A stretch of DNA of 64,000 nt from Skermanella sp. TT6 (GCF_016653635.2 NZ_CP067420.1:5234001-5298000), one strand, 5' to 3'. Counted from the stretch's first letter, positions 10,418-20,560 are shown. The notes: generated from the sequence alone by a model not told the origin. Program-made: numbers and translations.

Positions 10418-12382
10418 TTAGAATGGTGATTCCGGCGCGAGATTGCCAAGAGGCGACCTCGCTTCGGCCACAATTGTATTGACAGCGGCGTCGAGAGCAA
10501 GAACTTCCTGATCCTTGCCGCCCAGACGGCGCAATGCCACGGTCCGCTCCTCGGCCTCGCGCTTGCCCACCACCACCATCAAGGGCACCTTCGCGAGGCT
10601 GTGTTCGCGGACCTTGAAGTTGATCTTCTCGTTCCGGGTGTCAAGCTCCACCCTGACTCCGGCCCGGCGAAGCTCGTTGGCCACCTCGGCGGCATACCCG
10701 TCCGCCTCGTTGGTGATGGTCGCCACGACCGCCTGGAGCGGAGCCAGCCAGAGCGGGAACTTGCCGGCGTAGTGCTCGATCAGCATGCCGATGAAGCGCT
10801 CCATCGACCCCAGGATGGCCCGGTGGAGCATGACCGGCCGGTGCCGCTGGCCGTCCTCGCCGACATACTCCGCGTCCAGCCGCTCCGGCAGGACGAAGTC
10901 CACCTGCAGGGTGCCGCACTGCCAGTCGCGGCCGATCGCGTCGCGCAGCACGAACTCCAGCTTCGGGCCGTAGAAGGCGCCCTCGCCGGGGTTCATGGTA
11001 TAGGGCAGGCCGGCGGCCTCGATCGCCTCGCGCAGCGCCGCCTCTGCGCGGTCCCACACCTCGTCGGTGCCGGCGCGGGTCTCCGGGCGGTCCGAGAACT
11101 TCACCGACACGTCGGTGAAGCCCAGGTCCTTGTAGACGCTGAGCAGCAGGTCGCAGAAGGCGATGCTCTCCGACGTGATCTGCTCCGGCGTGCAGAAGAT
11201 GTGCGCGTCGTCCTGGGTGAAGGCGCGCACCCGCATGATGCCGTGCAGGCTGCCCGACGGCTCGTTGCGGTGGCACGAGCCGAACTCGGCCATGCGGAGC
11301 GGCAGGTCGCGGTAGCTCGTGATCCCCTGCTTGTAGATCTGGACATGGGCCGGGCAGTTCATCGGCTTCAGTGCCAGCACCTTCTCGTCGTCGGCGTTGG
11401 CGGTGAACATCGCCTCGCGGAACTTCTCCCAGTGGCCCGAGGCCACCCAGAGCGCCCGGTCGATCAGCTGCGGCGTCTTGACCTCGACATAGCCGGACCG
11501 CTGCAGCCGCGCGCGGACATAGTTCTCCAGCGTGCGCCACAGGGTATAGCCCTTGTCGTGCCAGAAGACGCTGCCGACCGCCTCCTCCTGGAGGTGGAAC
11601 AGGTCCATCTCCCGGCCGAGCCGCCGGTGGTCGCGCTTCTCCGCCTCTTCCAGCTGGTGCAGGTGGGCCTTCAGCTCCTTCTCGTCGCGCCAAGCCGTGC
11701 CGTAGATGCGCTGGAGCATCTCGTTGCGGTGGTCGCCGCGCCAGTAGGCGCCCGCCACCTTCATCAGCTTGAATCCCTGGCCGAGCCGGCCGGTGGACGG
11801 CATGTGCGGCCCGCGGCACAGGTCCAGCCACTCGCCCTGGCGGTAGACCGTGATGGTCTCCGTCTCCGGCAGGTCGCGGATGATCTCGGCCTTGTACTTC
11901 TCGCCCCGCGCCTCGAAGAAGCGGATCGCCTCGTCCCGGTCCCATGCCTCGCAGGTGAAGGGCGCGTCCCGGGACACGATCTCGCGCATCTTCGCCTCGA
12001 TCCGCTCGAGGTCGTCGGGCGTGAACGGCTCCGCTCGGGCGAAGTCGTAATAGAAGCCATTGGCGATCGCCGGGCCGATCGTGACCTGCGTGCCGGGATA
12101 CAGCGTCTGGACGGCTTCCGCCATGACATGGGCGGCGTCGTGCCGGATCAGGCCGAGGACGTCCGGATGGTCGCGGGTGACGATCTCGACGGCGGCGTCC
12201 GAAGTGATGCGGGTGGCGAGGTCGCGGAGATTGCCGTCGACCTTCACGGCAAGCGCGTCCTTGGCCAGCCGCTTGCCGATCGATTCGGCGATCTGCCGGC
12301 CCGTCACCGGGGCATCATAGTCGCGCACGCTGCCGTCCGGCAGGGTGACGGCGACTTTCTGGATCTGTTCAGCCGTCTGCAT
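10418..12382 (-). CDS. thrS: Threonine--tRNA ligase
   Basis: The 654-residue class II aminoacyl-tRNA synthetase is full length. It has an N-terminal TGS domain ([35 protein letters not shown]), the editing/SAD domain with [16 protein letters not shown] and GFYYDFA, and the catalytic core with zinc-ligand regions ([42 protein letters not shown]). The motif 3 region is [30 protein letters not shown], and the anticodon-binding domain is at the end. It charges tRNA-Thr. ATG 12382 is preferred; a GTG at 12418 would add 12 residues not typical of the family. infC follows on the same strand about 140 bp downstream, so co-transcription is likely. Confidence 0.97.
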   Translation of the reverse strand: MQTAEQIQKVAVTLPDGSVRDYDAPVTGRQIAESIGKRLAKDALAVKVDGNLRDLATRITSDAAVEIVTRDHPDVLGLIRHDAAHVMAEAVQTLYPGTQVTIGPAIANGFYYDFARAEPFTPDDLERIEAKMREIVSRDAPFTCEAWDRDEAIRFFEARGEKYKAEIIRDLPETETITVYRQGEWLDLCRGPHMPSTGRLGQGFKLMKVAGAYWRGDHRNEMLQRIYGTAWRDEKELKAHLHQLEEAEKRDHRRLGREMDLFHLQEEAVGSVFWHDKGYTLWRTLENYVRARLQRSGYVEVKTPQLIDRALWVASGHWEKFREAMFTANADDEKVLALKPMNCPAHVQIYKQGITSYRDLPLRMAEFGSCHRNEPSGSLHGIMRVRAFTQDDAHIFCTPEQITSESIAFCDLLLSVYKDLGFTDVSVKFSDRPETRAGTDEVWDRAEAALREAIEAAGLPYTMNPGEGAFYGPKLEFVLRDAIGRDWQCGTLQVDFVLPERLDAEYVGEDGQRHRPVMLHRAILGSMERFIGMLIEHYAGKFPLWLAPLQAVVATITNEADGYAAEVANELRRAGVRVELDTRNEKINFKVREHSLAKVPLMVVVGKREAEERTVALRRLGGKDQEVLALDAAVNTIVAEARSPLGNLAPESPF

Positions 12383-12440
12383 CGTCAGAAAACAATCATC
12401 CCAATAAAGATGCCGCACTCTAGGCGCATTGCCGGTCGAG

Positions 12441-13730
12441 TCAAGCTTGGCGCGGCCCGCCGGAACCAGTGCCTTCGCCGCCGTTCCCCGCCGCCCGTTC
12501 CGCCATCAGCTCGCCATAGACGGCCAGGGTGTCGCGGCACATGCGGTCCCGGGTGAAGCGGCTGTTGACATAGGCCATGGCGCGCTCGCCCAGCACGGCC
12601 CTCTGGTCCGCGTCCAGGGCCAGCGCCTCGCCGAGCGCCTCCGCCAGGGCATCGGCGTCGTTCGGCGGGACCACCCAGGCCGTCTCGCCGGCGACCACGG
12701 TCTCGCGCACGGCCCCGTGGTTGGTCACGATCACCGGCCGGCCCATGGCCTGGGCCTCGACGATGACCCGGCCGAAGGCCTCCGGATCGCTGGACGCGGA
12801 GACCACCACGTCGGCCAGCATGTAGGCGGCCGCCATGTCGTTGCAATGGTCCACCAGCCGGACGACGCCTTCCAGCCCCAGGCGGCGCACCTGCTCCTCC
12901 AGCTCCTGGCGATAGCCGGCGCGTCCCTGGTCGGACCCGACCATCAGGCAGCAGACGTCCTTGCGGCCCAGCCGGGCGAGCGCGTCGATCAGCACGGTCT
13001 GGCCCTTCCACCGGGTCAGCCGGCCCGGCAGCATGATCACCTGATGGCCGTCGGGCAGCCGCCACGCGCGGGCCAGCTGGATCACCCGCTCGGGGCTGAC
13101 CCGGTCGGGCGCGAAGCCGTTGGAATCGATCCCGCGGTGGATCACCCGGATGCGGTCCGGGTCGATCCGGTAGTTGGTCAGGATATGGTCGCGGATGAAC
13201 TCGGAGATGGCGATCACCCGGTCGCCCCGCGCCATGACCGAATTGTAGAAGCGCTTCGACTTGCCCGAGAAGTTGTAGGGGGCATGGAAGGTCGTCATGA
13301 ACGGCACGCCGGTCCGCCGCGCCGCGCCATAGGCGCTCCAGGCCGGCGCCCGGCTGCGCGCATGGACGATGTCGACCTTGTGCTCGCGGATGATCCGGCT
13401 CAGCCGGTCGACGTTGCGCCACAGGGTCAGCGGGTTCTTGCTGTCGAGCGGCAGCGTGAAATGCGGGATCCGCCAGCGTTCCAGCTCGCGCGCCATGGGT
13501 CCGCCGGCCGACGCGACCAGCGGCGTCCCCCCGGCATGGTGCAGCGCCGCCGCCACGTCGATGGCACCGCGCTCCGCGCCGCCGGTGACGAGGGCCGGCA
13601 GCACCTGAAGGACGACGGGCCGCCCCGGCGCCGAACCTGGCTCGTCCCGCCTAGCCTCCTCCGGCTTGGCCTCCTCCCGCCCGGAGTTGTCGTGCGGCCC
13701 GGCCGTGGTAGTGTTGTGTGCCCCGCTCAT
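12441..13730 (-). CDS. Glycosyltransferase family 4 (GT-B fold)
   Basis: This 429-residue protein has a variable N-terminal tail of about 35 residues, then the GT-B acceptor domain ([30 protein letters not shown]) and the donor-binding domain. The donor domain carries the family segment [20 protein letters not shown] and the EX7E-type motif [32 protein letters not shown]. Members use nucleotide sugars to build lipopolysaccharide, exopolysaccharide or glycolipids at the cytoplasmic membrane. Donor and acceptor cannot be read here. ATG 13730 follows GAAAG. The start faces the divergent hydrolase start only 13 bp away, so each promoter must lie within the other gene or be shared. Confidence 0.88.
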   Translation of the reverse strand: MSGAHNTTTAGPHDNSGREEAKPEEARRDEPGSAPGRPVVLQVLPALVTGGAERGAIDVAAALHHAGGTPLVASAGGPMARELERWRIPHFTLPLDSKNPLTLWRNVDRLSRIIREHKVDIVHARSRAPAWSAYGAARRTGVPFMTTFHAPYNFSGKSKRFYNSVMARGDRVIAISEFIRDHILTNYRIDPDRIRVIHRGIDSNGFAPDRVSPERVIQLARAWRLPDGHQVIMLPGRLTRWKGQTVLIDALARLGRKDVCCLMVGSDQGRAGYRQELEEQVRRLGLEGVVRLVDHCNDMAAAYMLADVVVSASSDPEAFGRVIVEAQAMGRPVIVTNHGAVRETVVAGETAWVVPPNDADALAEALGEALALDADQRAVLGERAMAYVNSRFTRDRMCRDTLAVYGELMAERAAGNGGEGTGSGGPRQA

Positions 13731-13743
13731 GGAATCTTTCGAT

Positions 13744-14514
13744 ATGACCGATCTGAACGCTTCGCCCGAAAATACCCTGGCGCATGAAGGCGCCACCATA
13801 GCCTATCGCCGCAGCGAAGGAAGCACTCCCGGCGTCATCTTCATGGGAGGCTTCAAATCGGACATGACCGGCACCAAGGCGGTCGCCCTGGAAAGCTTCT
13901 GCCGCGGCCGGGGCACGGCGTTCGTCCGGTTCGACTACCAGGGCCACGGCGCGTCGAGCGGCCGGTTCGAGGAAGGCTCGATCGGCCAATGGTCGCGCGA
14001 CGCGCTGGCCGCGTTCGACCGGCTGACGGAGGGGCCGCAGGTCATCGTCGGCTCCTCCATGGGCGGCTGGATGATGCTGCTGACGGCGCTCGCCCGGCCG
14101 GAACGCGTCGCCGGCCTGGTCGGCATCGCCGCGGCGCCGGACTTCACCGAGGACCTGATCTGGTCCACCCTGGACGAGACCGACCGCGCCACGCTGACGG
14201 AGACCGGCACCTTGCTGAAGCCGTCCGACTACGGCGATCCCTATGCCTATACCCGCCTCCTGGTCGAGGACGGCCGGGACCACCTGCTGCTGCGCGGGAC
14301 CATCCCGCTGACCTGCCCGGTGCGGCTGCTCCACGGCATGCGCGACGCCGACGTGCCGTGGCGCACCAGCCAGCGCATCGCGGAGCGGCTGGCCGGCGAC
14401 GACGTGAGGATCACCCTGGTGAAGGACGGCGACCACCGCCTGTCGCGCGACCAGGACATCGCGCTGTTGTGCCGCACCGTCGGCGAGCTGCTGGACGGGC
14501 TCAGGACCGCCTGA
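13744..14514 (+). CDS. Alpha/beta hydrolase
   Basis: The 256-residue serine hydrolase has the nucleophile elbow VIVGSSMGGWMMLL (GxSxG), an oxyanion segment FMGGFKSDMTGTK, the acid in GMRDADVPWRTS and the catalytic His in KDGDHRLSRDQDI. It has no signal peptide, so it is cytoplasmic. The layout resembles the ABHD10/palmitoyl-thioesterase-like carboxylesterases; the substrate is unknown. Its last 14 bp overlap the end of the convergent small membrane protein gene. The start at 13744 is chosen over ATG 13729, which would overlap the divergent glycosyltransferase start. Confidence 0.85.
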   Translation: MTDLNASPENTLAHEGATIAYRRSEGSTPGVIFMGGFKSDMTGTKAVALESFCRGRGTAFVRFDYQGHGASSGRFEEGSIGQWSRDALAAFDRLTEGPQVIVGSSMGGWMMLLTALARPERVAGLVGIAAAPDFTEDLIWSTLDETDRATLTETGTLLKPSDYGDPYAYTRLLVEDGRDHLLLRGTIPLTCPVRLLHGMRDADVPWRTSQRIAERLAGDDVRITLVKDGDHRLSRDQDIALLCRTVGELLDGLRTA

Positions 14515-14800
14515 GCGATCCCAGCGCCAGCAGCGCCAGCCCCGGCACCGCCAGCACAAGCGCTGCCGGCCACAGCAGGACGGTCAGGAGCACGGGATCC
14601 CACAGCTCCGGCATCAGATAGCGCTGCACCACCGCCTGGGTCAGGTTCAGGCTGCCGGGATGCAGGCGGTACCACAGCTCGCCGGCGGCGGAGAGATGCA
14701 GCCCGCCGGCCGCCGCCATCTGGCTCCCCATCTCGCTCCATTGCCACAGGTCCCAGCCCAACGCCGCGAGCCCCGCCAGCAGCAGGACCCCTCCGATCAT
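14501..14800 (-). CDS. Small membrane protein, unknown function
   Basis: The 99-residue protein has a membrane helix at each end (MIGGVLLLAGLAALGWDLW and LLTVLLWPAALVLAVPGLAL) joined by a roughly 45-residue polar loop rich in aromatic residues. This looks like a two-pass inner-membrane protein; no family is recognised. A GTG 15 bases upstream of the chosen ATG is an alternative start. It overlaps the convergent hydrolase gene by 14 bp, which is common in compact genomes. The upstream side is the tRNA-Ser region. Confidence 0.6.
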   Translation of the reverse strand: MIGGVLLLAGLAALGWDLWQWSEMGSQMAAAGGLHLSAAGELWYRLHPGSLNLTQAVVQRYLMPELWDPVLLTVLLWPAALVLAVPGLALLALGSLRRS

Positions 14801-14963
14801 TCTCAGGACGACCACTCGTTCCTCACCGCTGATTGACGCCGTGCCGGAACATGCGCCGCCACCCCGGGAGGCGCAACCGAACCCTTCTTCACTTTCCCGG
14901 GAGCCGACGTGAACGAAGTGCTTGAATCCGCCCCCGCCGTTGAGTATTTTCCGCGGCCTTGAT

Positions 14964-15053
14964 GGAGGGGTGGCCGAGTGGTTGAAGGCGCACGCCTGGA
15001 AAGTGTGTATACCAGAAATGGTATCGCGGGTTCGAATCCCGCTCCCTCCGCCA
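14964..15053 (+). tRNA. tRNA-Ser (anticodon GGA)
   Basis: The cloverleaf can be drawn by hand. The acceptor stem is GGAGGGG/TCCCTCC (one G-T pair) and the D arm contains GCCGAGTGGTTGAAGGC. The anticodon stem is CACGC/GTGTG with loop CT-GGA-AA. The long class II variable arm (around TACCAGAAATGGTA) is typical of serine tRNAs. The T arm is GCGGG-TTCGAAT-CCCGC, with discriminator G and an encoded CCA end. The anticodon GGA reads UCC and UCU. It stands alone. Confidence 0.96.
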
Positions 15054-15468
15054 TCACTCAGAGATGCGCTACAACACACTGCGCTTCTCCGCCTTGCGCG
15101 GGGAACCGGCCGCAGTGGCGCACACGGTTCATTCAGCCGAAGAACTCGACGTTTTCCGGTGCTGGCCAGCGCTGATCGACACATGCCTTGCGGTGTGTGC
15201 GTTTTTAGTTGGATCGAAGACAGTGATTACGTCAGGGACACCGTCAGGGTCCGCACGACGACGATGACCGTCCGCCTCAGCGGGGCACTCCCCTTCTGAA
15301 TGGGCAACCATGACCGCGATCCGCAACTCCGATCAACTCTCAGACGGGCTTTGAAAACGGTGCGGATCGCCGCACCCGTCAGTTGATCTACTGAGATTCC
15401 GTCTCCACCATCCTCATACTCTCCCGCCGTCGTAGCACGGATCGGGAGCGCACCCCCATGTCCCAGCC
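15054..15468. other. Intergenic region, no gene seen
   Basis: No gene, repeat copy or strong promoter was recognised in these 415 bp between the tRNA and the convergent lysR gene. Short open frames exist on both strands but lack ribosome sites and family-like sequence. Near 15419-15455 is an imperfect stem (CTCCCG...CGGGAG with an inner CCGT/ACGG) that could end lysR transcription, but it has no T-run. Confidence 0.4.
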
Positions 15469-16332
15469 TCAAAGGCGGAAGTGGCGGACGATCGTTTCGG
15501 CAAGGAGATCCTGCGCCTTGCCGGCAGCCCCGGGTGCCCGGGCAATGACCAATTCATGGGCGGGCAGAGGCGGCAATCCCTCGTCCTGCCCGAGGATCCT
15601 CATGGCATCGGTGACGCGGGCGCGGTCGAGGATTCCGACGGCGAAGCCGCCCTCGATCGCCGCCTCGATGGCGGCGGATCCCGAGCTTGTCACGATCGTC
15701 CGCCACGAACGGCCGATCGCCGCCAAGGCATCGACCGCGGCGCTCCGGTAAGGGCAGCCGGAGCCGTGCAGGGCGAGGGGCACCGGGATATCCGCGGCGA
15801 GATGCGAACCGGCGCCCGCGACCCAGACGGGTTGCGTCGTGCCGAAAGCCGTGCCGCCGGGCCGGCGCGACTGGCCCGCGGGTTCCACGACGACGGCGAG
15901 ATCCAGGCTGCCGCGCTCCAGCCGGTTCGCAAGCTCCCCGCTCGGACCGGTCTCGACCTCGAGTTCGACGGCGGGATGTTCAGCGGAGAAGAGGGGCAGA
16001 GCGTCGCGCAAGAGCCGGTGGGCATATTCCTCGGAGACGCCGAACCGCACCCGCCCGGTGGCCGCGGATGCGTCGAAGCCCGCGACGATCCGGTCATGGG
16101 CTTGCAGGAACTCGACGGTCTGGATCAGCAGGCTCCGCCCGGAGGGTGTCAGTGTCACCCCCTGGTTGTCGCGCTCGAACAGGCGCCGGCCGGCAAGCTC
16201 CTCGAGGCGGCGGACATGCGTGCTGACCGCCGAAGGGCTGCGGTTGAGATGGAGCGAAGCCGCGCGGAACTGCCGGAAACGGGCAATGGCGTGGAAGGTC
16301 CGAAGAAGCTCGATGTCGAGGGGCTGCGGCAT
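15469..16332 (-). CDS. LysR-family transcriptional regulator
   Basis: The 287-residue protein begins with the LysR helix-turn-helix (LDIELLRTFHAIARFRQFRAASLHLNRSPSAVSTHVRRLEELAGRRLFERDNQGVTLTPSGRSLL). A periplasmic-binding-like effector domain of about 190 residues follows (VRFGVSEEYAHRLLRDALPLFSAEHPAVELEVETG...). It is divergent from the EamA-type exporter gene with a 96-bp AT-rich gap. LysR proteins commonly control the divergent neighbour, so that exporter is the likely target. A 9-bp perfect inverted repeat lies in this gap. The inducer is unknown. Confidence 0.9.
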   Translation of the reverse strand: MPQPLDIELLRTFHAIARFRQFRAASLHLNRSPSAVSTHVRRLEELAGRRLFERDNQGVTLTPSGRSLLIQTVEFLQAHDRIVAGFDASAATGRVRFGVSEEYAHRLLRDALPLFSAEHPAVELEVETGPSGELANRLERGSLDLAVVVEPAGQSRRPGGTAFGTTQPVWVAGAGSHLAADIPVPLALHGSGCPYRSAAVDALAAIGRSWRTIVTSSGSAAIEAAIEGGFAVGILDRARVTDAMRILGQDEGLPPLPAHELVIARAPGAAGKAQDLLAETIVRHFRL

Positions 16333-16383
16333 AGTTCAATATTTTCGCATTACTGGTTCATTTAGTTTCGTTTGATTGAACTA
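16332..16383. promoter_or_regulatory. Candidate LysR operator region
   Basis: The perfect inverted repeat TAGTTCAAT (16332-16340) / ATTGAACTA (16375-16383) brackets 34 bp of AT-rich DNA between the lysR start and the exporter gene. The position matches the usual autoregulatory and activation sites of divergent LysR pairs. Function is inferred only from symmetry and placement. Confidence 0.45.
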
Positions 16384-16428
16384 CCTCGCCACCCGAATGT
16401 CAACTCCATGACGGAAAGGAGCACAGTC

Positions 16429-17409
16429 ATGGACAAGACAGTCAGGGGCAAGACAGTCAGGGGCGCGGCGAACGCATGGGCCACCACGGGACGGGCGGGA
16501 AACGCGGTGGGTCGCGCCGCTCCCCCGGCCTTCGTGCTTTTCGGGCTCCAGGCGGCCATGGTGGTCGCCTGGAGCGCGGGTTTCATCGGCTACCGCTTCG
16601 CGGCCGAGCATGCGCCGGCGTTCCTGGTCACGTTCTGGCGCTTCGCGTTGGCGGTCCCGCTGCTGCTGCCCTTCGCATTGCCGGCTCTCCGCGCGGCGCC
16701 GCGGGCGGCGATAGGCCGTCAGGCGCTGATCGGCGTCTTCGCCATCTGCGGTTATCTGGCGCCGATCGCGAAATCCATCGAGTACGGGGTTCCGGCGGGA
16801 CTGGCGGCACTGGCCGCCGACCTGCTGCCCCTGGCGGTCGCGGGAATGGCGATCTTCCTGCCCGGACGGCGCACCGGTGGGCTGCGATGGATCGGCGTCG
16901 GCATCGGTGCCCTTGGCGTCGTGGCCGTGGCCGGCGAAAGCTTCCGGCTGGGTTCGGCACCGGTGTGGGCTTATGGCTTGCCGGTGCTGGGCATGCTGTC
17001 CCTGGCCGTCGCGACGCTGATCCAGGAGAGGATCGGCGGAACCGACCTGTCCCTGCCGATCTCGGCGACGCTCTTCATCCAGGTCTGCGTCAGCGTGCCG
17101 GTCTTCGGCATCCTGGCCCTGGTCGAGGGCGGCATCGCACCCGTCGCGAGTCCGACGTTCGGATTGAGCCTCCTGTGGCTCGTGCTGATCCCGACGCTGG
17201 GGGGATACGGACTGTACTGGGCATGCCTGCGCCTGGGTTCGGCCGAGAGCGCGAGCGGGGCGCTTTATCTCAGCCCGCCCGTAACCATGATCTGGGCGCA
17301 TGCCGTCTTCGGGGAGCCGCTGTCACCGATGATGGCCGTCGGCATGTGCCTGTCGCTGGTCGGCTTGTTCTGCATCAATCGCGAGGCGGGCCGCGGAACC
17401 TCGCGATAG
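16429..17409 (+). CDS. EamA/DMT-family exporter
   Basis: The 326-residue protein has about ten hydrophobic helices in two similar halves, as in the drug/metabolite transporter superfamily. Examples are FGLQAAMVVAWSAGFIGYRFA, the stretch LAADLLPLAVAGMAIFL and GALYLSPPVTMIWAHAVFGEPLSP near the end. The last segment is the usual EamA signature. Such proteins sit in the inner membrane and mostly export amino acids, nucleosides or similar metabolites. ATG 16429 has AAGGAG 8 bases upstream; an upstream ATG at 16408 is possible. Regulation by the divergent LysR gene is likely. The substrate is unknown. Confidence 0.85.
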   Translation: MDKTVRGKTVRGAANAWATTGRAGNAVGRAAPPAFVLFGLQAAMVVAWSAGFIGYRFAAEHAPAFLVTFWRFALAVPLLLPFALPALRAAPRAAIGRQALIGVFAICGYLAPIAKSIEYGVPAGLAALAADLLPLAVAGMAIFLPGRRTGGLRWIGVGIGALGVVAVAGESFRLGSAPVWAYGLPVLGMLSLAVATLIQERIGGTDLSLPISATLFIQVCVSVPVFGILALVEGGIAPVASPTFGLSLLWLVLIPTLGGYGLYWACLRLGSAESASGALYLSPPVTMIWAHAVFGEPLSPMMAVGMCLSLVGLFCINREAGRGTSR

Positions 17410-17471
17410 GACGCCTCGGGGAGAACACCGGGTTCATCCCGCCGGGATCGGAGAACAACCGCAGGCAGCCC

Positions 17472-18017
17472 CTACCAGGTCAGGGCCTGGACCTGCCTGA
17501 TGACGTCGATGTCGTCCAGCTTCCGGTCGCTCTGCGCCTGGCTGAAGATCAAGAGCAGTTGATTGAGCCTGCTTGCCAGGGGGCCGGTGGTCGGGCGCGG
17601 GAAGGTCATGCCGGGGATGGCGTCGGCAAGCCTCTGCCGGATGTCGCGAATCTCCACGACCGCCTTGTCGTCCAGCCCTCCCTGGGCGGAGGCCGTCAGG
17701 CCCGCCGCCCGGATCAGGTGCTCCGCCACTTCCCGGTCGTTCATGGGCCGGTGGCAGGGAGCGGGAGGAAGGTCGGCGGTGACCGCTTCCGCCTCCGTGG
17801 CTTCCCGGGGAGAAAGGAACTGAAGTAGAGGGCCGAGATGGGCCATGAGAACATCGGTCGAATTGACGATGACTCCGGACCGCCCGTTGATCGACTGAAG
17901 TTTCGCGGCATGCTTCTCGATCAGGATGCGCGCCTTCGCCATCGAGCACGCAGCAACGGGTTTTGTCATATCTGTCACGACATAGACTGGAATATGCCTG
18001 ATCGAAGAAAAGCCCAC
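17472..18017 (-). CDS. Hypothetical protein
   Basis: The 181-residue cytoplasmic protein of unknown function has no signal peptide or membrane helix. The middle part is rich in Ala/Glu (FLSPREATEAEAVTADLPPAPCHRP). The C-terminal half looks helical (DREVAEHLIRAAGLTASAQGGLDDKAVVEIRDIRQRLADAIPG). GTG 18017 is chosen because AGAGGG lies 7 bases upstream; an internal ATG at 17969 would give 165 residues. It is divergent from the copper ATPase gene, but its sequence does not resemble MerR/CueR or any copper chaperone. Confidence 0.55.
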   Translation of the reverse strand: MGFSSIRHIPVYVVTDMTKPVAACSMAKARILIEKHAAKLQSINGRSGVIVNSTDVLMAHLGPLLQFLSPREATEAEAVTADLPPAPCHRPMNDREVAEHLIRAAGLTASAQGGLDDKAVVEIRDIRQRLADAIPGMTFPRPTTGPLASRLNQLLLIFSQAQSDRKLDDIDVIRQVQALTW

Positions 18018-18152
18018 GATGACGCCCTCTTGTGTTGCGCGCCTACTGTGACAAAGAACTTTTTACGAGAGATTAAGGACAACTCGAATACAGATGGAGT
18101 CGAAGCGCCGCGTGCCGACGCACCATAGCGCAGCGACCGCGGCAAATAGCCC

Positions 18153-18186
18153 TTGACCTTCCCACGACTGGAAGCCCCATCCATAT
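18153..18186 (+). promoter_or_regulatory. CueR/MerR-type operator-promoter of copA
   Basis: TTGACC (18153-18158, -35) overlaps the dyad ACCTTCC-N7-GGAAGCC (18156-18176). A 19-bp spacer leads to a weak -10 near 18178-18184. The long 19-bp spacer with a centred dyad is the hallmark of MerR-family metal promoters, and the half-sites closely match those of the E. coli copA promoter. It lies about 30 bp upstream of the copper ATPase start. Confidence 0.75.
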
Positions 18187-18215
18187 GGGGTTACAGAGAA
18201 GCCGAGAGGTCAGCC

Positions 18216-20489
18216 ATGGCTTACGCCGCAATCCGAACCGACAATCCACCCGATGCCGGACAGGCCGAATTCGACCTGTCGATCGAGGGCATGACCTGCG
18301 CGTCGTGCGTGGGCCGGGTGGAAAAGGCGCTGCGCCGGGTGCCCGGCGTCACCGAGGCGTCGGTCAACCTGGCGACCGAGCGGGCGCACGTGGTCGGCAG
18401 CGGCCTCGACGGGGAAACCCTGGTCGCCGCGGTGGACCGCACCGGCTTCCGGGCCGCCCCTATCGCCGCCGAGGAACCAAGCGCCGGCCGCAAGGCGGTG
18501 GCAGAGGCGCGCGACCGGTCGCGGCAGGACCTGACGCGGGTAATGATCGCCGCGGCCCTGTCGCTTCCCCTGGTCGCCGGGATGGCCGGCGACATGGCCG
18601 GGCTCGACGTCATGCCGCCGGGCTGGCTCCAGTTCGCGCTGGCGACGCCGGTCCAGTTCTGGCTGGGCTGGCGGTTCTACGTCGCGGCCTTCAAGGCCGT
18701 TCGCGCGGGCGCCGGCAACATGGACCTGCTGGTCGCGATCGGCACCTCGGCCGCCTGGGGGCTGAGCACCTACCTGCTGCTGGTCCAGTACATGGCGGCC
18801 CTGGGACCGGCGGATCACGGCGGCCACGCGCCGCACCTCTATTACGAGGCGTCGGCCGTGCTGATCACCTTCATCCTGCTGGGCAAGTGGCTGGAGAGCC
18901 GGGCCAAGGGCCAGACCGCCGCGGCGATCCGGGCGTTGATGGACCTGCGGCCCGACACCGCCCGCGTGCGCCGCGACGGGGTGGAGCACGAGGTCGCGGT
19001 CGAGCGGGTCCGGGTCGGCGACATCGTGGTGGTCCGCCCCGGCGAGCGGATCCCGGTGGACGGAAGGGTGCGCGAGGGCGAGGGCTCGGTCGACGAAAGC
19101 ATGCTGACCGGCGAGAGCCTGCCGGTGGAGAAGGCGCCGGGTTCGGCGGTCACGGGCGGATCGATCGACGTGGACGGCATGCTCGCGGTGGAGACCACGG
19201 CGGTCGGATCGGAGACCATGCTCGCCCGCATCGTCCGCATGGTCGAAGGCGCCCAGGCATCCAAGGCGCCGATCCAGCGGACGGTGGACCGGGTCAGCGC
19301 CGTCTTCGTCCCGATCGTGCTGGTGATCGCCGCCGTGACCTTCGCCGCGTGGTGGGCGCTCGGCGGCGACCTGGAGGCGGCGATCCTGACCGCCGTGTCG
19401 GTGCTGGTGATCGCCTGCCCCTGCGCGCTCGGCCTCGCCACCCCGACGGCGATCATGGTCGGCACCGGATCCGCCGCGCGCCACGGCATCCTGATCAAGG
19501 ACGCCGAGGCGCTGGAACGCGCCCATGCGGTCACCACCGTCGCCTTCGACAAGACCGGCACCCTGACCGAGGGCAAGCCGCGGGTGACCGACTTGGTCCC
19601 GTCAGCCGGCGTAGGCCGCGGCGAGTTGCTGCGGCTGGCAGCCTCGCTCCAGCAGGGCAGCGAGCATCCGCTGGCCCGCGCCGTGCGCGACCTGGCCGGT
19701 GCCGAGGGCGCCGCGGCCGTGCCGGCGGCCGGCTTCAAGGCGCTCGCCGGGCGCGGCGTCTCGGGCCGGGTAGAGGGCCGCTCCCTGCTGCTCGGCACCC
19801 GCCGGCTGCTGGCGGAGACCGGATTGTCCCTGGGAGCGCTGGAGCAGCGGGCCGATGCGCTGGAAGCGTCGGGCCGCACGGTGTCCTGGCTGGCCGAGGC
19901 GGCGCCGCAGTCCCGCGTGCTGGGGCTGGTAGCGTTCGGAGACACGGTCAAGGCGGGTGCCCGGGAGGCCGTCGCGGCGCTGCATGCCCGCGGGATCGAG
20001 GCGGTGATGGTGACCGGCGACAGCGCGGGCGCCGCCGGCGCCGTGGCGCGGGAGCTGGGGATCGACCGGGTCTTCGCCGAGGTCCTGCCCGGCGACAAGG
20101 CCGACGTGGTGGCCCGGCTGAAGGCGGAGGGGAAGACCGTCGCCATGGTCGGCGACGGCATCAACGACGCGCCGGCCCTGGCCTCCGCCGATGTCGGGAT
20201 CGCCATGGCGACCGGCACCGACGTCGCCATGCACACGGCCGGCGTCACGCTGATGCGCGGCGACCCGGCCCTGGTGGCGGGATCGCTCGACGTGTCCAGA
20301 CGGACCTACGCCAAGATCCGGCAGGGGCTGTTCTGGGCCTTCGCCTACAACGTGGTGGGCATCCCGCTGGCGGCGCTGGGCTATCTCAGCCCCGTCCTAG
20401 CCGGCGCCGCCATGGCGCTCAGCTCCGTCAGCGTGGTCGCCAACGCGCTGACGCTCCGGGGCTGGATGCCGACCCGGAGCGGACGATGA
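18216..20489 (+). CDS. copA: Copper-translocating P-type ATPase
   Basis: The 757-residue P1B-type ATPase carries one N-terminal heavy-metal-associated domain (GMTCASC, metal Cys28 and Cys31), the actuator loop ([14 protein letters not shown]) and the membrane metal site [10 protein letters not shown] (near residue 401). It also has the phosphorylation motif [11 protein letters not shown] with Asp445, the HP locus SEHPLA and the hinge [17 protein letters not shown] with one HMA domain is typical of Cu(I) exporters of the CopA group. It pumps cytoplasmic Cu(I) outward across the inner membrane at the cost of ATP. ATG 18216 has GAGAGG 6 bases upstream. A CueR-type operator precedes it, but no cueR gene is in the window. 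Confidence 0.93.
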   Translation: MAYAAIRTDNPPDAGQAEFDLSIEGMTCASCVGRVEKALRRVPGVTEASVNLATERAHVVGSGLDGETLVAAVDRTGFRAAPIAAEEPSAGRKAVAEARDRSRQDLTRVMIAAALSLPLVAGMAGDMAGLDVMPPGWLQFALATPVQFWLGWRFYVAAFKAVRAGAGNMDLLVAIGTSAAWGLSTYLLLVQYMAALGPADHGGHAPHLYYEASAVLITFILLGKWLESRAKGQTAAAIRALMDLRPDTARVRRDGVEHEVAVERVRVGDIVVVRPGERIPVDGRVREGEGSVDESMLTGESLPVEKAPGSAVTGGSIDVDGMLAVETTAVGSETMLARIVRMVEGAQASKAPIQRTVDRVSAVFVPIVLVIAAVTFAAWWALGGDLEAAILTAVSVLVIACPCALGLATPTAIMVGTGSAARHGILIKDAEALERAHAVTTVAFDKTGTLTEGKPRVTDLVPSAGVGRGELLRLAASLQQGSEHPLARAVRDLAGAEGAAAVPAAGFKALAGRGVSGRVEGRSLLLGTRRLLAETGLSLGALEQRADALEASGRTVSWLAEAAPQSRVLGLVAFGDTVKAGAREAVAALHARGIEAVMVTGDSAGAAGAVARELGIDRVFAEVLPGDKADVVARLKAEGKTVAMVGDGINDAPALASADVGIAMATGTDVAMHTAGVTLMRGDPALVAGSLDVSRRTYAKIRQGLFWAFAYNVVGIPLAALGYLSPVLAGAAMALSSVSVVANALTLRGWMPTRSGR

Positions 20490-20503
20490 CCATGGGTATC
20501 CCG

Positions 20504-20548
20504 GTAGGTCGGCCTCGGCCGCAGGCCGGCGCCGACACCATGGCCGGA
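20504..20548. repeat. GTAGGTCGG-type palindromic repeat, short copy
   Basis: The segment starts GTAGGTCGGCCTCGGCCG and ends in GCCGACACC...TGGCCGGA. It matches, with small indels, the left half of the longer palindromic repeat at 46077-46173. It lies between the copA stop and the MITE-like element. Confidence 0.6.
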
Positions 20549-20560
20549 ACGCTGGGGCTG

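Noticed and set aside
15064-15299. Small open frames downstream of tRNA-Ser
   Set aside because: They lack ribosome sites and protein-like composition; one even overlaps the tRNA.
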